Shown here in pieces: positions 1 to 7,137 of a DNA stretch of 13,734 nt (the first letter of the stretch is position 1; the number at the start of each line of letters is the position of its first letter). The DNA is from an uncultured bacterium (GTDB taxonomy: Bacteria; Bacillota; Clostridia; UBA1381). The position numbers and the translations under genes were made by a program. Location: contig CAJMRL010000038.1 of the NCBI GenBank assembly GCA_905215805.1, forward strand, positions 1 through 13,734, written 5' to 3'. The notes below the pieces were generated by a model. That model made no database searches. It was given only the letters and a program-made list of their open reading frames with translations, and was not told the origin of the DNA.

Positions 1-2
1 AG

Positions 3-881
3 GTGCAGTCACCGTCTCCTTCTCCGAGTGCAGATGTGCAGACACCGTTGCCTACCGCTTCGGCCCAACTCATAGACCTAAGCAGCAGTGTATTTGGAAA
101 CAGCGCGGTTCTTTCATCAAAAATGAATGGCGAAAATCTTATGTGCAAAAGTATATCATTCACCTATTTGATTAACAGTGACAATGATATTCTTCTGACA
201 AAATATAATACAATGACTTCAATTGCAGACTGTACTATAAATATAGAAGGTGATGCAGCTCAAAATGAAGATGGAAGCATTCTTCTGAGCAACCCTGATA
301 ATACAAGTATACAATTTGAATATGTCTTTGAATATCCGATTCTTTCTTCGGAGCTTCCGGAGCTTGTAAGATTGTATGTTCAAGGTTTATCAGGAAATGA
401 TCATAATATTGGTCAAGAGCTCTCCGTTAAGCTCGACAGCGCCGATATTATAATTCATTCAGCGGACGGAGATAAAGAGATAAAGTATATTGGTTCTGAA
501 GATGATATTCATAACCTTTATTTAAAGCAGTATCAGACTCCTGATAATGATTATTTAAAAATGACAACCAAACAGTCTATCGTAATTGACCGCGAAAATA
601 ATAATTTTGTTTATTATAAATGTGAATTTATTCCAGATGAAAACGATATAGACGAAATTATTAATAATTCTGAAAGTTATAAGATATATCTTGCTGAATA
701 CAGCTCTGATGGTACGTTAATCGGCATAAGATCTGATAGTTACCTATCGGATAATGAAAGCTATAACTATTATCAAGTCCCGGAAACCTGGCTCGAAAAC
801 GGTAATATCGTAAAAGTATTTTGCCTGAAAGATACTTCTCAGCCGCTTGCTCCGCCAATTATATGTGACTTTATGGAATAA
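3..881 (+). CDS. C-terminal part of a secreted/surface protein, unknown function (5' partial)
   Basis: The reading frame is open to the left edge and ends at TAA 879-881. The GTG at position 3 is probably not the start: there is no ribosome binding site in view, and the first ~20 residues are a Ser/Pro/Thr-rich stretch of the kind that links a lipid anchor or membrane segment to an extracellular domain. The rest is a soluble, acidic, Asn/Asp/Ser/Tyr-rich, beta-prone sequence without cysteine pairs or catalytic motifs that I recognise. Roughly the last 80 residues (KIYLAEYSSDGTLIG..., then NIVKVFCLKDTSQPLAPP) resemble a small C-terminal module seen in large surface and polysaccharide-acting proteins of gut Clostridia, in which a 'valYd..G.l' strand is followed by 'vKvFlwd....PL'. 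That similarity is from memory. Surface location is an inference; the substrate or function is unknown. Confidence 0.6.
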   Translation: MQSPSPSPSADVQTPLPTASAQLIDLSSSVFGNSAVLSSKMNGENLMCKSISFTYLINSDNDILLTKYNTMTSIADCTINIEGDAAQNEDGSILLSNPDNTSIQFEYVFEYPILSSELPELVRLYVQGLSGNDHNIGQELSVKLDSADIIIHSADGDKEIKYIGSEDDIHNLYLKQYQTPDNDYLKMTTKQSIVIDRENNNFVYYKCEFIPDENDIDEIINNSESYKIYLAEYSSDGTLIGIRSDSYLSDNESYNYYQVPETWLENGNIVKVFCLKDTSQPLAPPIICDFME

Positions 882-886
882 CATTT

Positions 887-893
887 TTCGACA
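887..893. promoter_or_regulatory. Exact 0A-box heptamer (TTCGACA), possible Spo0A site
   Basis: TTCGACA is the reverse complement of the Spo0A recognition core TGTCGAA. It lies 6 nt after the stop of the first gene and about 80 nt before the 59-codon ORF. A 7-mer is expected once or twice by chance in a window of this size on two strands, so this is weak evidence. No clear sigma-A promoter could be placed beside it. Confidence 0.2.
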
Positions 894-974
894 GCAAATC
901 GTAATTTTACAAGGTTTATTTATTTCTGAATATTATAATAATAATAGTATATTAATAAACAGGAGGTAAATCAA

Positions 975-1154
975 ATGTATAATTACTCTGGATTCATAAA
1001 GGGAATGGCAACAGGACTCGTTGTCGGTGCAGCTGTTACTATGATTACTGACCCAATCTCAGACCGGCAGCGTCATAAGCTTGCACGAAAAACAGAAGAT
1101 GTTTTTAAAACTGTTGGAGGCGTAATTGACACTGCTGTAAATATTATGAGATAA
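975..1154 (+). CDS. Small YtxH-like membrane protein (59 aa)
   Basis: ATG 975 follows a near-perfect ribosome binding site (AGGAGG at 961-966, 8 nt spacing), and the frame closes at TAA 1152-1154. The protein opens with a short polar tip, then a glycine/alanine-rich hydrophobic segment (residues 8-24, GMATGLVVGAAVTMI inside it). After that comes DPIS and a basic, amphipathic stretch (RQRHKLARKTEDVFKTV). This is the layout of the YtxH/gas-vesicle-like small protein group: one membrane segment, a Pro-containing turn, and a charged helix. Its role is not established; relatives are linked to stress or sporulation in some Firmicutes. It could be co-transcribed with the preceding gene (93-nt gap, no terminator seen between). 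Confidence 0.7.
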   Translation: MYNYSGFIKGMATGLVVGAAVTMITDPISDRQRHKLARKTEDVFKTVGGVIDTAVNIMR

Positions 1155-1187
1155 ATGGTGTCCGAAATTTGTATATAACCAAAAAAG

Positions 1188-1215
1188 TTTGAGCAGGGCT
1201 CGAACCCTGCTCAAA
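1188..1215. terminator. Bidirectional hairpin terminator
   Basis: An 11-bp perfect stem (TTTGAGCAGGG / CCCTGCTCAAA) encloses a 6-nt loop. Read on the minus strand it is followed at once by CTTTTTT, a good intrinsic terminator about 70 nt after the lacI-type gene. Read on the plus strand the tail is only TTATATC, so it is weaker for the 59-codon gene. Confidence 0.85.
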
Positions 1216-1283
1216 TTATATCAATTCAACATGCATTTTTATATCGTCTCTCCACGATTTTGTATATTGTTCAATGTATATTA

Positions 1284-2282
1284 TTAAATTTCTTTTTGTG
1301 CCCGTGTAGATTCTCTTACACATAATTCAAAACCAAGCTTATATTGTTTTGTTATAGGAACATCTCCGTCTATCTTCTCAAGAAGTATTTTACATGCCTC
1401 CCTGCCTCCGGTCACATGATGAAGATGTACGGTTGTGAGCGACGGAGTCACTATTGTTGACATTCTGCTGTCCCCTATTGCCGCAAGCTTGATATCCTCC
1501 GGAATTCTTATTCCCTTTTTCTCCATATAGCTTTTCGCTCCAAACGCAATTGTATCCGTAGCGCAAAAAACACCGTCAAAACGTATGTTTTTTGACAACA
1601 GTCTTTTCATCGCACAGTATCCGCCGTTTATTGTAAAATCCGACTCTGCTACCAGCTTTTCATTGTACTCTATACCCGCATTTTGTAAAGCGTCATAATA
1701 TCCGTCCATACGCGACTTTCCGGCAGCTTTATCCTCCGGCATCACATATAAATTCGCTATTCTTTTACACCCAACGTCTATCATATGCTTCACTGCCGCA
1801 TATGCCGCTCCGTAGTCATCATAATACACACATGGATATTTTTTATCGAACTGACCTAATATCACTATAGGCTTTTTATATGAAAGCATTATTTCATGAT
1901 GTTCCTTTGTAATCACTGTGCCCGTCAAAATCACGCCGTCAACATCATTCTCCTTAAAAATCTTTAAATATTCCAGCTCTTTCTCAATACTGTTTCCGGC
2001 ATTTGCAAGTATACTGTTATATCCCGTTCCGGCCAAAGCATTAGTCATTCCGTCTACCATTAGGGATATTGACTCTGAATTAAGCTTTGGCACAATTATA
2101 GCTATAAGGTGACTTCGTCCGGTTCTCATCGCTTGTGCAGAAGTCATAGGCCTGTATCCGGTCTCTGCTATAACCTTTTTAATTTTTTCTCTTTTTTCGT
2201 TACTTACATAACCATTATTTAAATATCTTGATACAGTCGCCGGAGCCACTCCGGCAAGTTTTGCAATCTGTGATATATTCAT
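1284..2282 (-). CDS. LacI/GalR-family transcriptional regulator
   Basis: 332 aa, the usual family length (about 330-340). The start is taken at ATG 2282, not the in-frame ATG 2297: GAGGTGGGG lies just before 2282, and the protein then begins directly with the canonical LacI helix-turn-helix (MNISQIAKLAGVAPATVSRY, residues 1-20). Residues ~43-58 form the hinge (YRPMTSAQAMRTGRS). From ~59 on there is a periplasmic-binding-protein-like sensor: AIIVP, DGVILTGTV, the ligand-loop segment YYDDYGAAYAAVKHM, GVFCATDTIAFGA, and PSLTTVHL near the end. It should be a dimeric, sugar-responsive DNA-binding repressor. The GH13 enzyme gene lies just upstream in the same orientation but is separated by a terminator, so control of alpha-glucan use is plausible, not shown. 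It has its own promoter and a possible operator in the leader. Confidence 0.93.
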   Translation of the reverse strand: MNISQIAKLAGVAPATVSRYLNNGYVSNEKREKIKKVIAETGYRPMTSAQAMRTGRSHLIAIIVPKLNSESISLMVDGMTNALAGTGYNSILANAGNSIEKELEYLKIFKENDVDGVILTGTVITKEHHEIMLSYKKPIVILGQFDKKYPCVYYDDYGAAYAAVKHMIDVGCKRIANLYVMPEDKAAGKSRMDGYYDALQNAGIEYNEKLVAESDFTINGGYCAMKRLLSKNIRFDGVFCATDTIAFGAKSYMEKKGIRIPEDIKLAAIGDSRMSTIVTPSLTTVHLHHVTGGREACKILLEKIDGDVPITKQYKLGFELCVRESTRAQKEI

Positions 2283-2303
2283 ATTCCCCCACCTCATGAG
2301 TTA

Positions 2304-2317
2304 TGATATTGTTTTCA
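2304..2317 (-). promoter_or_regulatory. cre/LacI-type operator-like site in the lacI leader
   Basis: The minus strand reads TGAAAACAATATCA. This matches the 14-bp cre pattern TGWAANCGNTNWCA except that the central G is A. It sits between the -10 box and the ribosome binding site of the LacI-family gene, about 6-19 nt after the expected transcription start, a place where a repressor would block transcription. Autoregulation by the encoded LacI protein or control by CcpA are both possible. Confidence 0.4.
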
Positions 2318-2329
2318 TGTGTATTTATA

Positions 2330-2358
2330 ATTATACCACCCATAGTATTAAAATGCAA
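2330..2358 (-). promoter_or_regulatory. Sigma-A promoter of the LacI-family gene
   Basis: On the minus strand TTGCAT (2358-2353), a 17-nt spacer and TATAAT (2335-2330) are present. TGG directly before TATAAT makes an extended -10, which offsets the weak -35. Transcription should start near 2323, giving a leader of about 40 nt. Confidence 0.6.
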
Positions 2359-2452
2359 GTAATTTTTGTATAAAAATTCATTTTTTTATCTAATAATATT
2401 TTATTCGTATATTTACAAAAATATCAATACTGAATATTGTATAAAAATCAAA

Positions 2453-2490
2453 GAGCTGAGGATCTGCAAATATCCGCAAAAACTCAGCTC
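2453..2490 (-). terminator. Terminator after the GH13 gene
   Basis: An 8-bp stem, GAGCTGAG / CTCAGCTC, encloses a 22-nt loop that can pair further (GGAT / ATCC). On the minus strand it is followed by TTTGATTTTT. It begins 9 nt after the GH13 stop codon and is the only likely end of the transcript that starts near 8882. Confidence 0.7.
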
Positions 2491-2499
2491 ATAACGTAA

Positions 2500-4119
2500 T
2501 TAATTTATATAAATAACATTTCCGCTGTTAGCTCCTATATCCACAATAAGCTTTCCATTCTGTATACAAAAGTCTCCGCCGCTTATATTAACTTCCGAAC
2601 CATGCACATCAAGCTTTTCACATGCCTTTCTCAAAACTTTATCAAGCTCCATATACTTTCCATATGCGCGCCTTAGCATATCGGAAGCGTTTTCGCCCGA
2701 TTCCATCGCGCGGTTTACCTTCTTTAGTATATCCGCAAGATCAGCCGCATCAAAGGCAAGCGCAGCACTCTGTTCTACCGAAATATTAAGCGTTCCGTTA
2801 TCCTCATCATTTTCCGGCTCAGCAGATTTTTCTTCTGTCTTTTCCGTTTCTGCCAAATCTTCCTCGCTTTCATCTTCAAGCAGTCCCTTAGCTTTTGAAG
2901 CATTAACAGGCAATGGGATCTCCATATGCGCCGGAGCATCGCTGTTATTAAGAACAGTGATAACCGCGCTTCCGTTTAATATTCTTGCATATGAATACTG
3001 TCCGGTTGTCAGCGTAAGCTCCTTATACTCCCCATCGGTAAGCCCCGGAAATTTCTTTTTAAGTTCTCCCAGCCTTTTTATAAGATCCGGGAGCGGCGCA
3101 CTATCGTCAAAATCCTTAAGCTCAAGACATGGACGCAGTCCCCAGTCGTCTCCCCCGCCTTTCTTTCCGTCTACTCCGTATTCAGACCCATAATAAACCG
3201 AAGGTATCCCCGGAAGCGTATAATCAAGAAGCATTACATTCATCATATGTTCTTTATTATTGAGTTTTGTATGAATACGTTCCACATCATGATTATCCAC
3301 AAATGTATAAAGCTTCGTTTTCTTGCATATTCCCAAAAGCCTTTTTACGCTGTGCGCTATCTCAAAATAATTATGGTCATTATGACCGCTGTAAAGTCCC
3401 TTATGCAGCTCATAATTCGTGACCGAATGGAGCATATCGCCGTTAGCCCAACGGCTGTAATCGCCATGTATGACCTCTCCCATAAGCCAGAAATCACTCT
3501 TTAAAGAATCAGTAACACTTCTAAGCTCACGCATAAAGTTATGATCCAAAACGTCTGCGGCATCCAGACGTATTCCGTCTATATCAAATTCCTTTACCCA
3601 CATTCTGACCGTATCAAAATGATAGTTTCTTACCTCGGGATTATTCATATTCAGCTTTGCAAGCAGGTTATAGCCTCCCCAATTATCATAGGAAAAGCCA
3701 TCGTTATATTCAGTATTGCCCCAAAAATTCACATTACAGTACCAGTCACGGTAACGAGAATTTTCTTTGTTTTTTCTAAGGTCGTCAAAAGCAAAGAAGG
3801 TTCTTCCTGTATGATTAAACACTCCGTCTACAATTACTTTTAGTCCCATCTTATGACAATTTTCCACAAACTGTTTAAAATCTTCATTTGTCCCCAAGCG
3901 GCGGTCAACCCTTCTATAGTCCGTTGTTTCATATCCATGTCCCTCGGATTCAAATAACGGCCCTATATATATACATGTAAAATTCAGCTCCGCCGCATGA
4001 CGCGCCCATTCGTTTAGCTTATCAAAATGCTCCGCACTCTCCCCGGTATTAATGTGGGGGCAGCCGCATAAACCAAGAGGATATATATGATATATAACCG
4101 CCTTATCATACCATGCCAT
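2500..4119 (-). CDS. Cytoplasmic GH13 alpha-amylase-family glycosidase
   Basis: 539 aa, no signal peptide, so it acts on imported or stored alpha-glucans. All four GH13 regions are visible: region I DGVFNH (98-103), region II GIRLDA (182-187; nucleophile Asp186), region III GEV (Glu215, acid/base) and region IV FVDNHD (273-278; Asp278). The start ATG 4119 has AAGGGTGA upstream and gives the typical N-terminus WYDKAVIYHIYP of neopullulanase/maltogenic-amylase-like members. The N-terminal starch-binding domain of true cyclomaltodextrinases is missing. Residues ~360-412 begin a beta-sandwich C domain, which is interrupted by a very acidic stretch (415-441, about half Glu/Asp) and a helical segment (~445-505) before the sandwich resumes (NGKLIVDIGANSGNVIYIN). 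Substrate cannot be told from sequence: maltodextrins, pullulan fragments or glycogen are candidates. It is the last gene of the probable operon, 47 nt after the small phosphoesterase, with no terminator between. Confidence 0.9.
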   Translation of the reverse strand: MAWYDKAVIYHIYPLGLCGCPHINTGESAEHFDKLNEWARHAAELNFTCIYIGPLFESEGHGYETTDYRRVDRRLGTNEDFKQFVENCHKMGLKVIVDGVFNHTGRTFFAFDDLRKNKENSRYRDWYCNVNFWGNTEYNDGFSYDNWGGYNLLAKLNMNNPEVRNYHFDTVRMWVKEFDIDGIRLDAADVLDHNFMRELRSVTDSLKSDFWLMGEVIHGDYSRWANGDMLHSVTNYELHKGLYSGHNDHNYFEIAHSVKRLLGICKKTKLYTFVDNHDVERIHTKLNNKEHMMNVMLLDYTLPGIPSVYYGSEYGVDGKKGGGDDWGLRPCLELKDFDDSAPLPDLIKRLGELKKKFPGLTDGEYKELTLTTGQYSYARILNGSAVITVLNNSDAPAHMEIPLPVNASKAKGLLEDESEEDLAETEKTEEKSAEPENDEDNGTLNISVEQSAALAFDAADLADILKKVNRAMESGENASDMLRRAYGKYMELDKVLRKACEKLDVHGSEVNISGGDFCIQNGKLIVDIGANSGNVIYIN

Positions 4120-4166
4120 AATTATCAGTCACCCTTTCCGTTATTGCACGCTTTATAATGTACAAA

Positions 4167-4682
4167 TTATAATTTCTTTAACACAAATTCTCCGTTCTCA
4201 TAAATAATATATGAATGCCCGGTACCCGCTTTTGGTATAGATACCGAACCGGGATTTAAATATCTGAACCGTCCATCAATAATACGGTCATCACTGATAT
4301 GCGTATGTCCATTCATTAATATATCCCCCTCGGACAGCTCCGGCGGATTTTCGGGATTAAAATGATGTCCATGCGAAAGATACAGCATTTTTCCGTCTAA
4401 ATACATAACGGCATAATCAGCCATTATCGGAAATTCCAAAACCATTTGATCAACCTCTGTATCACAATTGCCTCTTACGCACAACAGCTTATTTTTAATA
4501 GAATTAAGCATCTCTATAACCTGCTTTGGCGCATAGTCACGCGGAAGCTCGTTTCTCGGCCCGTGATACAATAAATCTCCCAAAAGCACAAGCTTTTCCG
4601 GCTTTTCATTATCAAACGCCTCCATTAACAAACGTGCATAATATGCGCTGCCATGTATATCCGATGCAAACATTAATTTCAT
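4167..4682 (-). CDS. yfcE: YfcE/MJ0936-type metallophosphoesterase
   Basis: 171 aa, slightly shorter than E. coli YfcE (about 184). The calcineurin-like motifs appear in order: SDIHGS (Asp8, His10), GDLLYHGPRN (Asp36), RGNCD (Asn72, Asp74), SHGHHF (His104, His106) and NGHTH (His126, His128), then NPGS. The GNCD form in place of GNHD is characteristic of the YfcE group. Relatives are Mn-dependent phosphodiesterases active on artificial substrates; the natural substrate is not settled. GGAGG lies 8 nt before ATG 4682. It starts 18 nt after the larger phosphoesterase, which fits one transcript. Confidence 0.92.
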   Translation of the reverse strand: MKLMFASDIHGSAYYARLLMEAFDNEKPEKLVLLGDLLYHGPRNELPRDYAPKQVIEMLNSIKNKLLCVRGNCDTEVDQMVLEFPIMADYAVMYLDGKMLYLSHGHHFNPENPPELSEGDILMNGHTHISDDRIIDGRFRYLNPGSVSIPKAGTGHSYIIYENGEFVLKKL

Positions 4683-4700
4683 ATAGTTTCCTCCATTTTA

Positions 4701-5399
4701 TTAATCTCTGAGTAATTTCGGCATAAATTGTAAATAATCCGCACTTACAAGATGATATTCTACTCCATCATGAACACTGTCCAGAGCATTTCTGTGAGCG
4801 GCTGCATGCAAATGACCGTATACAACCGCGCTTACCGGATACTTTTTTATTATGTCCATAAGCTCATTGCTTTCAAATTTTGTTGAGCACGGCGGATAAT
4901 GGGTAAAAATAATTATATCTTTATAGTTATTTGCACTTTTTATTGACAGCTCTATTCTTATACACTCACGGTCAAACATTTTTCTGTCGTTACCGCTAAA
5001 CCCATCCCACGCCGGATGTATCCAGCCTCGGCTTCCGCATATTGCAGTATCCTCATATAAAAAGCTATTATTCTGCATAAATTCTATATTTTTATATCCT
5101 TGCTCTGCGGTAAATTTATGCAGCTTATTCATCGTAGTCCACCAATAATCATGGTTTCCCTTTGAAATTATCTTTCTGCCGTTAAGCTTATTCAGAAAAT
5201 CAAAATCTCTCTTGCTTTGCTCTATATAGGTAGCCCAAGAAAAATCCCCGGGCAGCACAACCGTGTCATTTTCCTTAACAACACTCTGCCAATTATCGGC
5301 AAGCCGCTCTACATAATTATCCCATGCGGCGCCGAATTTATTCATCGGCTTATCGATCCCAAGAGGCAAATGAAGATCTGATATTGTATATAAAGACAT
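4701..5399 (-). CDS. Metallophosphoesterase (COG1768-like)
   Basis: 232 aa from ATG 5399, preceded by AAGGTG (7 nt spacing) that lies inside the 3' end of the exporter gene. An upstream in-frame ATG at 5468 would add 23 residues overlapping that gene and lacks a ribosome binding site. Calcineurin-like metal-site motifs: SDLHLPLG (Asp8, His10), PGDFSWA (Asp52), KGNHDYWW (Asn82, His83), THYPP (His167) and YGHLHAAA (His196, His198). The GDFSW and KGNHDYWW forms are typical of the uncharacterised 'predicted phosphohydrolase' family COG1768. Physiological substrate unknown. Only 4 nt separate it from the preceding stop codon, so it is very likely translationally coupled to the exporter. Confidence 0.9.
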   Translation of the reverse strand: MSLYTISDLHLPLGIDKPMNKFGAAWDNYVERLADNWQSVVKENDTVVLPGDFSWATYIEQSKRDFDFLNKLNGRKIISKGNHDYWWTTMNKLHKFTAEQGYKNIEFMQNNSFLYEDTAICGSRGWIHPAWDGFSGNDRKMFDRECIRIELSIKSANNYKDIIIFTHYPPCSTKFESNELMDIIKKYPVSAVVYGHLHAAAHRNALDSVHDGVEYHLVSADYLQFMPKLLRD

Positions 5400-5403
5400 T
5401 CTA

Positions 5404-7137
5404 TCACACCTTCCACTGACTATTATATAAATCAGCATAAAATCCGTTCTTTTCCAAGAGCTCTTCATGCGTTCCCTGCTCTATTATATTTCCGTCCTTC
5501 ATTACCAATATGATATCCGCCTCACGTATTGTGGAAAGCCTGTGAGCCACAATAAAGCTTGTTCTTCCCTGCATAAGTCTTGCGAAAGCCTCTTGAATTT
5601 TTATTTCGGTACGCGTATCGATACTTGACGTAGCTTCATCAAGTATAAGCATCGGAGGCAAACACAGCATTACTCTTGTTATACATAAAAGCTGCTTTTG
5701 TCCCTGTGATAAGCTTCCTCCGTCTTCGCCTATGACGGTATCATATCCGTTCGGAAGCCTTCTTATAAAACTATGCGCATGAGATGCTATAGCCGCCTGC
5801 CTTATTTCGTCATCTGTTGCGTCAGGTTTTCCCATTATAATATTATCACGTATTGTTCCCTCTTTGAGCCATGTTTCCTGAAGCACCATACCATAACCAC
5901 GCCTTAAACTTTCTCTCGTCACATCGTTTATATTATGACCATCAACGCTTATTGTTCCGCTGTTAACATCATAAAAACGCATTAAAAGATTTATAAGCGT
6001 AGTTTTTCCGCAGCCTGTAGGTCCTACTATTGCAATTCTTTGTCCGTGTTTTACTTTAAGATTGAAATCTTCAATAAGCTTTTTATCCGGAGTATATGAG
6101 AAATACACATTTTTAAGCTCCACATTTCCTTCTACATCTTTAAGCGTTTCAATGCCGTCTTTGCTTTGCGGCTCTTCTTCTATCAATTCCATAACACGTC
6201 CTGCGCATGTCAAAGCATTCTGAAGCTCTGTTATAACTCCCGAAATCTCATTAAACGGCTTTGTATACTGATTTGCATAGCTTAAAAAGCTTGTAAGTCC
6301 TCCGACAGTTATTCCTCCGGAAAGCGCTATAAAAGCTCCCACTAAGCCTACTATGGCATACATCACATTATTAACAAAACGCGTTCCAGGATTAGTAAGA
6401 GATGAAAAGAATGTTGCCTTTAAAGAATATTGGCGCAGGCGTTCATTTATTTCATCAAATTTTTCAATCGCTTCATCCTCATGAGTAAAAGCTTGAACTA
6501 CCTTTTCATTTCCTATGATCTCTTCTACAAATGCTGTCTGTTCCCCTCTTGTCACTGACTGAAGCATAAACATCGAATGAGTTTTTTTAGCTATAAAATC
6601 AGCAACCACAAAAGAAAGTGGAGTTATAAGCAGCACTACAAGTGTTATCTGCCAATGCAGCATAAACATAAATATAAGTGTTCCGATAATAGTTACTATT
6701 CCTGTAAAAAGCTGAGTAAATCCCATCAGCAAGCCATCGGCAAACTGATCAACATCCGCTATAACGCGGCTGACAGTTTCGCCATGAGGATGTGAATCTA
6801 TATACTTAAGCGGCAGCTTCTGAATTTTTTTAAACGCCTCGTCTCTTATATCCCGTACTACGTTAAAGGTTATTTTATTATTTATAATATTCATTATCCA
6901 CTGCAAGAGAGCCGTAACAGCCGTTGCAGCTCCTATTATAACAAGTATTTTAAACACTCCGGCAAAATCTACATTATTGATCCCCACTATACAGTCTATT
7001 GCGCGTCCCACAAGAATAGGGATATACAGCGTAAGAGCTACGCTTACTCCCGCAAAAAGTATTGAAAATATTAAAAGTATTCTGTATTGCTTAATATATC
7101 TCCATACCTTTTTAATTGTTTCTTTATTTGATTTCAT
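5404..7137 (-). CDS. ABC exporter half-transporter, TM288/LmrD-like subunit
   Basis: 577 aa: an N-terminal six-helix exporter domain (~18-310) followed by a nucleotide-binding domain (~335-577). Walker A is GPTGCGKT (372-379), the Q-loop Gln420, Walker B LILDE with catalytic Glu501, and the H-loop His532. The signature is LSQGQ (476-480), not LSGGQ. An intact Walker B Glu with a modified signature is what the TM288-type partner of heterodimeric exporters carries. AAGGAGGTGA precedes ATG 7137. The ATG overlaps the upstream stop by one base (TAATG), so equal production of both halves is expected. Such pairs export lipids, peptides or drugs; the cargo here cannot be deduced. Confidence 0.93.
   Translation of the reverse strand: MKSNKETIKKVWRYIKQYRILLIFSILFAGVSVALTLYIPILVGRAIDCIVGINNVDFAGVFKILVIIGAATAVTALLQWIMNIINNKITFNVVRDIRDEAFKKIQKLPLKYIDSHPHGETVSRVIADVDQFADGLLMGFTQLFTGIVTIIGTLIFMFMLHWQITLVVLLITPLSFVVADFIAKKTHSMFMLQSVTRGEQTAFVEEIIGNEKVVQAFTHEDEAIEKFDEINERLRQYSLKATFFSSLTNPGTRFVNNVMYAIVGLVGAFIALSGGITVGGLTSFLSYANQYTKPFNEISGVITELQNALTCAGRVMELIEEEPQSKDGIETLKDVEGNVELKNVYFSYTPDKKLIEDFNLKVKHGQRIAIVGPTGCGKTTLINLLMRFYDVNSGTISVDGHNINDVTRESLRRGYGMVLQETWLKEGTIRDNIIMGKPDATDDEIRQAAIASHAHSFIRRLPNGYDTVIGEDGGSLSQGQKQLLCITRVMLCLPPMLILDEATSSIDTRTEIKIQEAFARLMQGRTSFIVAHRLSTIREADIILVMKDGNIIEQGTHEELLEKNGFYADLYNSQWKV

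Noticed and set aside
4120..4166. Separate promoter for the GH13 gene
   Set aside because: TATAA-like strings are present, but one is the phosphoesterase stop region and no -35 box stands at a suitable distance.
5400..5468. N-terminal extension of the larger phosphoesterase from ATG 5468
   Set aside because: It would overlap the exporter gene by 65 nt without a ribosome binding site, while ATG 5399 has one and begins with the metal-site strand.
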